DNA from: Trichomonas vaginalis G3
Lineage: Eukaryota > Parabasalia > Trichomonadida > Trichomonadidae
Assembly (NCBI RefSeq): GCF_026262505.1
Contig: NC_067208.1
Span: 15,323,962 to 15,387,961, forward strand
Length of the DNA stretch: 64,000 bases
Direction of reading: 5' to 3'
Both the position numbers and the translations under genes were made by a program. Positions 50,573-61,509 of this stretch are shown in pieces. How positions within the stretch are numbered: position 1 is the first letter of the stretch; the number at the start of each line of letters is the position of its first letter. The notes under the pieces were generated by a model. It was not told the DNA's origin. It saw only the letters and a list, made by a program, of their open reading frames with translations, and made no database searches.

Positions 50573-52212
50573 ATGACGACTAACTATTTAGTGCCAAACA
50601 CTAAACCGATTAATGGAAATGTATTTCATTCATTCGAAAAGATAAATGAAATATTCGCAAAGAATGATGGTAGAAGATATTATAGAGAACTTGAAAGTTC
50701 ATGCTATGACTCTGATACTCCATATTTTGATGATAAACAAACTCATTTAAGAATTACAAATCCGGCTCATGATGTGAACCAATTAGGTGACACATATATT
50801 AAACGCAAAGTTAAAGCAACTCTAGTTTCAAATAAAGCTTTCACATGTGATGCCGCTTTTAAATGCATGCGTTTATTCGTTGGTTACAAATCATCAAATC
50901 AAAGCTTTAACAATTAGAAGTAGAAACCGAAAGAGGTGATGCCGGTTATCTTCAGATGGATTGCGCCCGTGAATCTTTCGCATTTGCAACATATAAACCA
51001 AAATCAGAAAGGAAAGTTAAAAAGTTTGTTCATTCATTATATAACAATGTCCAAAAATATGATAACTCAGTATGTGGTAAATATATTGACCCTTCAGAAG
51101 TTTTCAAGAGAGCAAATGAAGAAGTTGATGTCACTTTTGATATGATTATTCCGGTAAATGATTTGTTAGCATTTCAGGCGTTCGATGATTATCCTAAATC
51201 ATTTGGTGAAATCATTCTTAAATATTATGTTTTCAGGGATACTTTGGTATTTTGTCAGGTTGACCCGTTAAGAGTTGCTGATTTACAAAATTACGTTTAT
51301 GAAAAGATAACTGATGAAAATTATGAAAAGATTATGAATCATGTTTATAAATACGATCGCAAATTCCAACAAATCGGACTTCCTGCAAAATTAATTACAA
51401 GCTTAGCCGCTACATCTGCTGACGCAACAGTTGAAGACGTTATTATTTCATGCACAAAGATGGAAGTTTTAGAGGATAAATGTATTACACCAGGATATGG
51501 TTTAATTGAAGAATCAGTTAAAGCAATACCACGTTTATTCAGTAAGGAAGATCCATTCATGATTCCAGCTCAACATATTGACGTTCGTTCACTAAATGGA
51601 GGTTGCATCACTCCTGAAGGTATCAGTTCTGATTTCTCATACGCTCTTCATAATGTTACAGATGTTGTGTTAACATTTCCGAAGAATGCAATGCAAAGAA
51701 CAGTTTTAGAAAATCCAATGCTTCGAGGTCTCCAGGTCACTATAGATTCCAGAAACTTCCCCGATCAAGCGATGACCACAGTGGGCGACATATTCTTTAC
51801 ACGTATGCTTCAAGCTTCCGATTTAGATGGAGTGAATGAATGCACAGAAGAATACGAGGACTCATTAACTAGACCACTAAATGATGATAATGGCACGCCA
51901 TTAGCTAGAACATGGAAAGACCAAACTTCATTCTTATGCACTATTCCAGTTCAACGTGATGGAGCGGGTATATTCTTTGATGGATTAGAAACTTTCAACT
52001 CACAAGTTACAGTACAAGTGAAAGCTTATCCAATCATTCAGGGTGAAAATGACACTTACTGTTCAAAGGTGACAAATCCTCCTCAGGTTTGGTTTACTAG
52101 GACTACATATTGGACATGGACACCGGATGAAGGTTTGAAATATCATCCAACAGGTACACCACCACAGTATAGAAGTTCATATGATGAAATATTGATGAAT
52201 AGAAATGTTTAA
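50573..52212 (+). pseudogene. Second jelly-roll structural protein, about 540 codons, broken
   Basis: Viral fossil, about one break near the 5' third. The first part reads HLRITNPAHDVNQLGDTYIK..., the main part has DLLAFQAFDDYPKSFGEIIL, VVLTFPKNAMQRTVLENPML, RGLQVTIDSRNFPDQAMTTV and a C-terminal VQVKAYPIIQ. The FPKN...NP.L...L.V.IDSRNFPD signature is the kind seen in the C-terminal jelly roll of large capsid proteins. With the 41,581 protein, E2 thus has two jelly-roll-like proteins; which is the major one is not certain. It is followed by the packaging ATPase 24 bases on. Confidence 0.55.
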
Positions 52213-52221
52213 AATTATAAA

Positions 52222-52230
52222 TTTATTTTT
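52222..52230 (+). promoter_or_regulatory. TTTATTTTT box before the packaging ATPase
   Basis: TTTATTTTT, 6 bases before the ATG at 52,237, inside the 24-base gap after the jelly-roll gene, so the ATPase likely has its own promoter. Confidence 0.5.
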
Positions 52231-52236
52231 GATTAA

Positions 52237-53058
52237 ATGGATTTAAATTCATATTATGAAGAATTAGCAGGAGTATATAATACATACGTAGATGATATGA
52301 TTAATGAAGCATTGAGTGATAATAGAAATGCTCTATCTAAGGAAAAATTAATGAAAATTCCATATTCTGAATGTTACTTAAATTCAATCACTGCAGCAAT
52401 TGGTAAACAAAATAAAGGTAAAACATTAACGATATTAAAACAAATTATCATTATTGCTAACACTTCACCTTATTCTCATGTGTTAATTTATATCAACCGT
52501 TCAGGTTCACCTTCAGATGATACATTTGAATCATTAAAGCATTTAATAAAAATTCCAATTATTTATTTATCACAAGAAGAAGCAGAAGATTATTTAAAAA
52601 ACTTTTTAATGTATAAAGAGTTATATAATACAATCAAGAAGCAAGGATTAGAGGATAAAATTATTGATAAACAAAGGGATGAATTATTTGAAACACTTTC
52701 TATTTCAAATTTTGATAAAGAATTTTTGCATTCACTAATTTTTCTAGATGATGCCGTGAAATCAAAACTAATAACTAATGAGAAATCATATTTTAATCAA
52801 TTATTAACTCAATGTCGACACATTCAGTGTTCATTCTTTATGGCTGTTCAATACTTTAAAGCATTAAGCACAAACATTAAATCAAACCTGTCCACCCTTT
52901 TCATTTTCAGTGGTTTTAGTCGTCAACAGTTGAACGTTATGCTTTATCAAGTGAATTTACCAATGAGCATTAATGAACTTTACACACAATATCAACAATT
53001 AGGAGAACATGGAAAAATAATAGTTGATTTAAATAAAGGTTCCATTAAATTCGAATAA
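52237..53058 (+). CDS. Packaging ATPase (FtsK/HerA, A32-like), 273 aa
   Basis: Whole frame. Walker A-like GKQNKGKT at residues 56-63 and Walker B LIFLDD at 167-172, followed by a helical CRHIQCSFFMAVQYFKAL segment as in A32/FtsK-HerA packaging ATPases. Its place directly after a capsid-type gene is the usual Polinton order. It would use ATP to pump element DNA into capsids. The second Gly of the standard P-loop is replaced (GxxNKGKT), which is tolerated in the family. Homologue in E1: 2,446-3,424. Confidence 0.75.
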   Translation: MDLNSYYEELAGVYNTYVDDMINEALSDNRNALSKEKLMKIPYSECYLNSITAAIGKQNKGKTLTILKQIIIIANTSPYSHVLIYINRSGSPSDDTFESLKHLIKIPIIYLSQEEAEDYLKNFLMYKELYNTIKKQGLEDKIIDKQRDELFETLSISNFDKEFLHSLIFLDDAVKSKLITNEKSYFNQLLTQCRHIQCSFFMAVQYFKALSTNIKSNLSTLFIFSGFSRQQLNVMLYQVNLPMSINELYTQYQQLGEHGKIIVDLNKGSIKFE

Positions 53059-53099
53059 CTTTTTTATAATTAATTTTTATTTTTTATTTATAATTAAAC

Positions 53100-53999
53100 A
53101 TGACAGAAATTGCAAATCTTCTACAGGTTCCATTAAAACAAGGAACAAACAAAAAGGGTGCATATAATAGAACTATGAAAGTTCCAGACGGAATGAAAGA
53201 ATTAGTCCACATTGTTGCCGGTCTTCAAAAGGATGTTAAACAAATGAGAAACGTTTTAACATTACCAGAAGCTCAAGCATATGCCAAACGTCATGGACCA
53301 AATTGGGAAGCACATGAAGCAGACATTACAGGACCAAATGGAAAGCCTGATGGAATAAATGAAGTCTTTGTTACTGATGGTCAAGGAAATATTAAAGTCA
53401 TAAATGGGTATAAATTAACAATGACGGATTATCCTAAACGTAAAGCATATAATGAACGTTATCCTATGCAATTTGATGAAAATGGAAAAGCTGTTAAACA
53501 ACATATCGGAGACAGTAAAGATGGACCAATTCTTTCATACCGTCATAATCCATATTCTTATTTCAATGAAGAATTAAACGCTATTGAAGAGGGACCGGAT
53601 GGATTACCACGATATGTTAATCAGTTTGATGGTCAATATGCAAATTTGAGACCTGAAATTCCAGCTAAGAAATTCTTTAAAGTTGCTTTATTCGATCCAG
53701 TGTTCAATGAACAGAAAGAAGCAATGAAAGCAGAATTTAAACCAATTCAAGTGGCAAGAATTTCTTCATCTTCACTTTCAGAAGCGTTCAAGGAATTGAT
53801 AAAGAAACCACTTTATTCTCAACAAGGTTATAACTTTGATTTAATTAAAGAAAGTGATAGACGTAAATTAGAAAAATCGGATGGTTTTAAGAATGCATGT
53901 AATGAAATGATTAAAGATATTGTAAATGATAAAATAAGACTGGAAGAAACTCAAACCATTATCAATAACATAATTGGTGCAGTTACAAAGAAAGTATAA
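53100..53999 (+). CDS. Structural-cluster protein, 299 aa, family unknown
   Basis: A whole frame, starting after ATTTTTATTTTTTATTTATAA. It contains an N-terminal basic region, [20 protein letters not shown], a turn-rich [17 protein letters not shown] segment, [12 protein letters not shown], and a helical C-terminus. The position between the packaging ATPase and the conserved E1/E2 gene suggests a virion role, perhaps the counterpart of the broken E1 gene at 8,857-10,271, but I see no strong sequence link. Tetra-peptide SSSS and the KK-rich end are the only low-complexity parts. Confidence 0.55.
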   Translation: MTEIANLLQVPLKQGTNKKGAYNRTMKVPDGMKELVHIVAGLQKDVKQMRNVLTLPEAQAYAKRHGPNWEAHEADITGPNGKPDGINEVFVTDGQGNIKVINGYKLTMTDYPKRKAYNERYPMQFDENGKAVKQHIGDSKDGPILSYRHNPYSYFNEELNAIEEGPDGLPRYVNQFDGQYANLRPEIPAKKFFKVALFDPVFNEQKEAMKAEFKPIQVARISSSSLSEAFKELIKKPLYSQQGYNFDLIKESDRRKLEKSDGFKNACNEMIKDIVNDKIRLEETQTIINNIIGAVTKKV

Positions 54000-54083
54000 G
54001 CAAACAAGGATGAACCTTGGGATATTACCGTAACAACTAAATAAAACTTTAAATATATTTTTCTTTTTTTTATTCAATTATAA

Positions 54084-54739
54084 ATGAGAAGACGTTTCAC
54101 AAGTCAAAAGAACACAAACGCAAAAGCAGAGATTACGGTTGGTTATAATGTAAATGATGATAAATCACGAATTATTCAAAATGTTAAAGTTAATGTTAGT
54201 CCTGAATTAACAAGGTCAGCAACTCAACCAAATTTATTAACTCGTGACTTACCGAAAAAGAGGAGGAGCAAAATAAAGAAGATGGAGACCCAATCATTTT
54301 AGCTGAACCAGGTAAAGAACCTGTTGAAATTCCCACTTATCCAACATACCCAGCACCACTTGATAACCCATATAAAATAGACATTAATTCTGAATTAATG
54401 AAAATATATCGCGATATCATAACTGATAATTATGATTCAATAATAAATTTAATTGACCAATCCGGTTTAATTATTTTACCTTATGAATCATTAATTCACA
54501 TTATCGCCATTCTTTGTGATGTTCAAGATTCAGACGTGAAGATTCAATTTTTCATAGATGATGAGGTTTCATGCTGCGGAACAGTTGCAAAAATAAATCC
54601 TATAAAGGATATTAGCACAATTAAGATATCAAAGAACGGAACAACAACTGAACTTCATTTAACATATAATGATATTTATAATAAAATAGTTGATGAATAT
54701 AAAATATCACTTGAAAAATTCTTTGTTAAGGCTATTTAA
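54084..54739 (+). pseudogene. Conserved element protein, family shared with E1 6,354-6,886, broken
   Basis: Viral fossil, about one break. It has a basic N-terminus (MRRRFTSQKNTNAKAEITVG) with a nuclear-signal-like PKKRRSKIKK, a proline linker (EPVEIPTYPTYPAP), then a helical region and the beta-rich CCG core also seen in E1. Conserved across two diverged elements, so probably part of the core gene set. Function unknown. Confidence 0.5.
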
Positions 54740-54824
54740 TATTCAAGCATTAACATTATCGAATAATAATCCTTTGAATCATAATCGATAATAATTGACC
54801 TTTCACCAGTTTCTATCGTTTGTT

Positions 54825-55214
54825 TTATTTCTTTTTGTTCCCCACTATCGGATCAGTCATTGTAATTGTTTTTGTTATAGTATCTGCTTTATCTTTAACT
54901 TCAATCTTTTTTCCATCGGGATATTTAAACCAAAATTCCAAAAATTCGATATTGTCAATCTGTTCATATTTTAATCTATCAATTACATTTTTAATACCAT
55001 CTGAAAATCTTATGAAATGGTCATTATATGGGTTTGATTGAACTAAATTTGAATGAAGTGAAATATAACCTGATGATGAATATGACATCGACTCATATTT
55101 TCTGAAAACACTAAAATTTATAACATGAATGAATTTCTTATTCGTTGAATTTATGAATTCTTGAGGTAATCTTATTCTAGTTTTATTTATCACTGGAAAA
55201 TAACGCTTTACCAT
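54825..55214 (-). CDS. Hypothetical protein (129 aa)
   Basis: I choose the ATG at 55,214 (MVKRYFPVINKTRIRLPQEF...) over the in-frame TTG nine codons upstream, because TTTTTTATTACGATTAAAA precedes it. Beta-strand-rich (KFIHVINFSVFRKYESMSYS, LEFWFKYPDGKKIEV) with a lysine-rich end. Divergent from the next gene with a shared promoter of under 100 bases. A small jelly roll is possible, but nothing diagnostic is seen. Confidence 0.45.
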   Translation of the reverse strand: MVKRYFPVINKTRIRLPQEFINSTNKKFIHVINFSVFRKYESMSYSSSGYISLHSNLVQSNPYNDHFIRFSDGIKNVIDRLKYEQIDNIEFLEFWFKYPDGKKIEVKDKADTITKTITMTDPIVGNKKK

Positions 55215-55300
55215 ATTTTTAATCGTAATAAAAAATGTCAATTATCAATATTATTTCGAATAATACTGTGAATTAAATTTAACAGTTAGTGGAATTTATA

Positions 55301-55943
55301 ATGTTACTCTCGTTTCTGTGAGTGGTAAATTTAATCCCATTCTTTTAGACCCTTCAGATTATATATCATTTATTAAAGATGACCATGAAAAAACGTATGA
55401 TATGTATATAAATAATGTGATAGTGAAATGGGATATTAACACAATTTTAAGTTATTTAAATGAATCATTTATCGTATGGTATGAAGAAAATTTTAAATCA
55501 AAACCGATAAACTTTTTGAACTTGATGAAATAAATAACCTTATTAAATTTCCGCTGAAAATTAAATTTTGTACTCCTCGTCTTCGTTCATTGTTGGGGAT
55601 ATTAAATTTTGAAAAAGATGTTGGGGATGTTTTGTATTCTGACACTGGTTCCAATTTCATTTTAATCAAATGTGATAAAGTTAATACCCCAATGAGATTT
55701 TCACATCAAACATTAGACCCTAACTCTTACCCATCAATACAAAACATTTTATCCATCAACTTAAACATATTTTCTTTATCATATCCATTTCAATTATCCG
55801 GGAATTCATTTATTCTTCATTCAAAAGATTTATCAAATATTAAATTTAGAATAACTGACCTATTTGATTGTGATTTAGAATTCATGAATGAAATATTATG
55901 GCAATTTCAAATAGAAAAAATAGCTGATGAGATAACGGATTAA
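55301..55943 (+). pseudogene. Penton/minor-capsid candidate, broken
   Basis: Viral fossil, about two breaks. The C-terminal part reads ILSINLNIFSLSYPFQLSGN, LHSKDLSNIKFRITDLFDCD then LEFMNEILWQFQIEKI, a closing-strand pattern of single jelly-roll pentons (…I.F.ITD…D…). The N-terminal part is SGKFNPILLDPSDYISFIKD. Position just upstream of the fibre gene fits a vertex protein that carries a fibre, but this is inference. Confidence 0.4.
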
Positions 55944-55946
55944 ATA

Positions 55947-55955
55947 TTTATTTTT
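55947..55955 (+). promoter_or_regulatory. TTTATTTTT box before the fibre gene
   Basis: TTTATTTTT, 12 bases before the ATG at 55,968. It begins just after the stop of the upstream gene. Confidence 0.5.
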
Positions 55956-55967
55956 AAATCGTAATAA

Positions 55968-58219
55968 ATGATTAAACAACAGCAACCACAGACCATTACA
56001 TACGCCACATATGCATATAATTCAAAGACGGCAGAACAAACGCAAAGGTTGAAATATGGAGATTTGGAGATAGTATTGAAAAATGACCATTTTGAATTCG
56101 TTTGCAAAGGTGGTGCGGTGATATCAAATATAAAAGAAATTTTATTTATGAATTCAAAAATTAAAGGTATAACGGATGATATAACATCAATTCCACCAGA
56201 AGAACAGAGATATTACGCATTAAATGCATTTCCTAAAGTTTTGAAGATTGGAAGATTTAATTTAAATGAGGAATTCATAAAAGGTTTCCTAAATGACATA
56301 ATGAAGAAGGCAGATAAAACATATGTTAACGATGAGTTAGCATATGTGGCTAGTGCGTTAGTGAAGAAGGCAGATAAGGAATATGTGGATGAAAAAGATA
56401 ATGAAATTATAGAAAGGGTTGAATGGTATCATGAACGGACATCAAAGATTTTAAAAACTAAAGCTGATACAGGATGGGTTTCAGGATGTTTAGACCTTAA
56501 AGCAGATAAAACTTATGTTAACGATGAGTTAAATAAGAAGGCAGATAAGGAATACGTTGATACTGAGTTAGCAAAGAAAGCTGATATATCATTTGTTAAT
56601 GAAGAAATAAAACAATCGGAGGTCTATTTTACCCCACCATTTTTAAATTTTATGAAATCATCAGATAAAACATTTGAAGATATTGAATGGTTATGTTTCG
56701 ATGGAGTGACCATGTATTTATTTTATACAGGCGGAGTGCTTTATTATTTTAAAACAAATGATTTTAAAAACTATGAATCATTTACTCCATCCGTTTTGAA
56801 TCCTGATACACGAGAGCCAATCATTAATCCAAGAATTTTTTATGTTGAATATAATAACGGCAAATTTATGGGAATGATAACGGTTGGAGATGATTTTTGC
56901 CCTTGTTATTCATTCGATTGTATCCAATGGTTCAAATGTAATTTAAATCAAGATGTTAAATTTAAATATCCAAATAATCCTATTAGATGTGTTAATAATA
57001 AATGGGTACTAATTTATGAAGTCAATCAAATTTTCATTAGTGAGGATGGGATAAATTATTATATGTTTAGTATGATGTCATCAGATTTGAAAATTGATTA
57101 TACAAGTAAATGGTATTACATTAACAACATGTGTTTTATCCTACAAAATGATAAAATTTATAGATCATATTCAATACCATTTGGTCGTTTTGAACAAATT
57201 TTTCAAGCTGATGGAGACATTGAAGCTTTATGTTATGCTTCAAATGTTTGTGTTCTTGTTTCAGGTAGTATGTTGTATTCATATCCTGTAAGTTATAACA
57301 GACATATTTATTTATCACAAGATTTTTCACAGGATCCAGAGAAAACACCAAATTGGGAATTGGTTTATTCATTCACTCCAAAATTTACTCGAAATTATAG
57401 ATTTACAAATTTGTTTTATATTGATGGGTATTTCATTGCTTTTGGATGTGGTGATTTAGTAAATATCAGTAGTGATGGAAAAAATTGGTCTGAAATCACA
57501 AAATTTCAAGATGTTAAAAAAGCAATTTTCAAAAATAATATGTTAATATTGATGACAATACCAATTTTAACTTCTTACACGATTTCAATATTATATAATA
57601 AATTCAATATTCATAATGGATTAAATAAGAAAGCGATAAGGAATGGGTTAATACTGAGTTAAAGAAGAAAGCAGATAAGGAATGGGTTAATACTGAGTTA
57701 AAGAAGAAAGCAGATAAGGAATGGGTTAATACTGAGTTAAAGAAGAAAGCAGATAAGGAATGGGTTAATACTGAGTTAAATACAATGTTTGAAATGATTT
57801 ACCCCATTGGTTCAATATATACATCAATGAATTCAACAAATCCATCAACATTATTTGGATTTGGTACATGGCAGCAGATAACCGATCGTTTTTTATATTG
57901 TACAAACTCATCAAAACAAACCGGTGGAAGTAAAACAATTATGGGCGAAAATTTACCTGCTCACAGTCATTACGTTAATTTAAACACAACCGAAGCAGGA
58001 TGGCATAAGCATAGATATTGGGATTGGTCAGGAATGACAAAAGGTAAAGGATATGATGTTAAAGATGACGTTAAATTTGCTATTAATTGTTACTGGAACG
58101 ATACACAGGGTTCAGGTAATCATACACATAATGTTTCAGGATATACACAAACGACGGGACAGAGTAAAGATTACATGCCGCCTTATATGACAGTTTATGC
58201 ATGGTTTCGCACGGATTGA
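55968..58219 (+). pseudogene. Phage-tail-fibre-like protein with KAD repeats, Asp-box domain and tail-collar end
   Basis: Viral fossil, about one break. From the N-terminus: about 100 residues of unknown fold; KADKTYVNDEL/KKADKEYVDTEL repeats typical of trimeric fibre shafts (about 105-215); a domain of repeated tryptophan-containing strands with Asp-box motifs (SSDGKNWSEI near 500, SEDGINYYMF, SFDCIQWFKC), as in sialidase-type beta-propellers; more KADKEWVNTELKK repeats (57,640-57,784); and a C-terminal domain like phage tail-collar/gp12 fibre tips: MIYPIGSIYTSMNSTNPSTL, GENLPAHSHYV, GWHKH, GNHTH and MPPYMTVYAWFRTD. The HxH pairs suggest metal binding. It probably binds the host cell surface. 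Confidence 0.7.
57640..57784 (+). repeat. 39-bp tandem repeat in the fibre gene (KADKEWVNTELKK)
   Basis: Nearly identical 39-base units (AAGAAAGCAGATAAGGAATG plus GGTTAATACTGAGTTAAAG), about 3.7 copies, each coding 13 residues of fibre shaft. Copy number could alter shaft length. Confidence 0.85.
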
Positions 58220-58249
58220 AAGTCCTGAGCTCCAATTCAGCATACCTCA

Positions 58250-59110
58250 TTAATGAAATTACAGAATTTTTGAATAAATGAGGGGGGGTCACCATGTGTC
58301 ACCAGGTCATTTAACTTCTTTAAAAAATGAGACGACATGACATTGTGTCAACAACACAGGAGGAAGGCAATAATGACTTATTTTTGAAGAACTGAAGGTG
58401 TCACCAGGTCACCATGTGTCACCAGGTCATTTAACTTCTTTAAAAAATAGTGACAACATGACATTTTGACAACAACACGAGAGGAAGGCAATAATGACTT
58501 ATTTTTGAAGAACTGAAGGTGTCACCAGGTTGTCATGTTGACGACATGACATTGTGTCAACAACACAGGAGGAAGGCAATAATGACTTATTTTTGAAGAA
58601 CTGAAGGTGTCACCAGGTCACCATGTGTCACCAGGTCATTTAACTTCTCTGAAAAAATGTGACAACATGACATTTTGACAACAACACGAGAGGAAGGCAA
58701 TAATGACTTATTTTTGAAGAACTGAAGGTGTCACCAGGTTGTCATGTTGACGACATGACATTGTGTCAACAACACAGAGGAAGGCAATAATGACTTATTT
58801 TTGAAGAACTGAAGGTGTCACCAGGTCACCATGTGTCACCAGGTCATTTAACTTCTCTGAAAAATGTGACAACATGACATTTTGACAACAACACGAGAGG
58901 AAGGCAATAATGACTTATTTTTGAAGAACTGAAGGTGTCACCAGGTTGTCATGTTGACGACATGACATTGTGTCAACAACACAGGAGGAAGGCAATAATG
59001 ACTTATTTTTGAAGAACTGAAGGTGTCACCAGGTCACCATGTGTCACCAGGTCATTTAACTTCTTTAAAAAATAGTGACAACATGACATTTTGACAACAG
59101 TGACGGAAAT
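58250..59110. repeat. Dimeric tandem repeat array, left flank of primase-helicase
   Basis: The core GGAAGGCAATAATGACTTAT...TGAAGAACTGAAGGTGTCAC recurs at spacings alternating between about 120 and about 87 bases, because two spacer types alternate: one with GTCACCATGTGTCACCAGGT plus GTGACAACATGACATTTTG, the other with GTCATGTTGACGACATGACA. The dimer is about 208 bp, about 3.5 copies. Both spacers carry TGTCATGT/ACATGACA dyads. No gene. The same array in the opposite orientation lies at 61,510-62,395. Confidence 0.9.
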
Positions 59111-59172
59111 ATGATGCAGCCCAAAAATAAGGTTAGTTTTAAAATTATTTTTATTTTTTTATTCCTATATAA

Positions 59173-61494
59173 ATGACAGCAACAAACAACAACAACAACT
59201 TTATCGTTTCTGATGAAAAAGTTATTGATTCATTAGTTGAGGAATTAGTTGTGGCAGAAACTAAAACCCTCAACGAAAGAATTAATGAAAACAAGATTGA
59301 TTTACATAACTACCTCAAATATGATGGAGGAAGAGGAAGGAAAACTGGTACAGCTTTATTAGTAAATAAAATTTCGAATTTAACGATTATAGATGTTGAT
59401 ATCAATAAATCATACAATGATGAACTTAAAGAAACAGTTAGAAAAGACATTTTATCAAAACTTTCGGATAAAGATGTTATCGTTAAAACCGCTTCAGGAG
59501 GTCTTCACATTTATTGCAACACTAATTTCTTCTATTCAACCTCGAACAGAATGATTAAATGTTATTCCTGCAATGATTATGATATTGACATAATGACTTC
59601 TATGGATGATTCAAAACGTTCTTTAGTGGTTATGGCTGATTCAAGAGTTCGCAAGAATGCAACAGAACCAATCAATACATACTCATTCATTCGTGGAAGT
59701 TATGATTCAACATTAACTAGAACAGTGAATGATATATTAAATGATTTGAATATTAAGGTAAGAGTTGAACAGAAGAATGAAGAAATAAAGAATATAATGA
59801 ATGAAAACAAAGATGTAAACATTGACGATAAACTTGCCCAGAGCATAGTTGATGGCATCTGTGATTTTGAAGTACATAATGATGGTGGAAACATGAATTT
59901 AGAAAAAGAAGTTACATTATTCACACTGTTTCAAGCTATTAATTCGTTACCTAATCATTTAATTAATGAAGCCTACGATAACGTTTATAACTTCTGCAGT
60001 TTAACAGAAAATGCAAAAAGTAATTTTGAAAAAGCACGTGATAGATATGCATATTTAATGACTTCTCCATTTGTTTTGGTGAAGATTCTAAAACTTTATC
60101 AAAAGGAATATTATGATGAATATGTTTTGCCTTTATTACGTAAGCCAAAAATAACATTTGATATAAAACTTGATGACTCGTTTTTGATAACAGATATTAG
60201 ACGCAAGGCTGAAAATCATCAGTATAAAAACAGTTCTGAAGTAATTGAGGATTTATCACGTGTAATCCGTTTTGTAAGATTGTGTGGAAACAAATATTTC
60301 ATTCAAAAGGACTATAATATCCAACGACAAAATGAATCAAATATCATTTGTTCTTCAGTCAAAACATGAAAGAGTCACTCAAAATGATTAAATTATTTAA
60401 TGAAGAAGGTAAAACAATAACAGCATGGGACGTACTACAAAAATCAATTGTCTTCATTAACCGTTAAGGGTGTTTGCTTTAAATCTGATTCCCCAGATGT
60501 TTTCTCAACGTTTCAAGGTTATAAAACAACATTCTTGAAAAGCTTGATTACTCAAAAATTGAGATGTTTATGGATTTCATTAAAGAAGCCATTTGTGATA
60601 ATAACGATGAAGTGTATAAATACCTACTCGGCTGGATTGCATCAATGATTCAACATCCTGGAATCAAGAATGAAACAGCAATTATTTTGAAAGGACTTCA
60701 GGGAACAGGTAAAAACAGATTCACAGACATTATTTCTGAACTTCTCGCTGGTTATTCATGTAAAAACATTACTGAAATAAGTGAGTTAACGGGTAATTTC
60801 AACTCAGTAGTTGAAAATAAAATGTTTCTTGTACTTAATGAACTCAAGAATGTAGGTGAAGACAGACTCGCAAACTTCAACGCTTTGAAATCAATTATTA
60901 CGGATAATGAGATTAGAATTAATGAAAAGAATCAACCCAGAAGAACTGCTCAGAACGTTGCAAACTTCATTTTGTAACTAATAACGTTTACCGCTGTCAA
61001 AATTGAAGTTGGAGACAGAAGATATGTAGTTTTAAGAGTTAATGGTAAATTCAAGGGTCAATTTGATTACTTCAAAGAATTTAATGGATTCATGCACAAA
61101 GGAATTTTATGATAACCTTTTAACATATTTTATGCAATATGACCTTTCATCATTTAATGTACGAATCATTCCGATGACTGAAGCCAAACAAGATTTAAAT
61201 TGAATTATCAACAAATCCTTTAGATGTATGGATAAATACACATTATGATGAATTGAATGCAGGTATGACGTGTAAAAATGCTCTATTCTGCAAACCATCA
61301 GACATGAAAGACAAAAACTTTCAAATGAGTATTAAGGATAAATGTGATAGGAAACAGATAAGAATAGATGGTAAACAAACATGGTGTTATGTTTTTGAAA
61401 GAAGAAATGAAAGGATTATAATAAACAGGTTGAACTAAACGATAATGAGGATTCATTTACTGACGATGAAATACCTGTAAATGATGCTTTATAA
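59173..61494 (+). pseudogene. AEP primase (primpol) plus SF3 helicase, broken in the helicase part
   Basis: Viral fossil. The N-terminal 398 codons read through and hold archaeo-eukaryotic primase motifs: DVDIN (residues 74-78), SGGLHIY (108-114) and DIDIM (137-141). Downstream lies an SF3 helicase region with Walker A LQGTGKN in KNETAIILKGLQGTGKNRF, a Walker B-like FLVLNE and further motifs (EIRINEKNQPRRTAQN). The build primase then SF3 helicase is that of many NCLDV, virophage and plasmid replication proteins. Several breaks (about four) lie in the helicase part. The gene is enclosed by inverted copies of one repeat array. Confidence 0.7.
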
Positions 61495-61509
61495 AGTATG
61501 ATTGGAATT

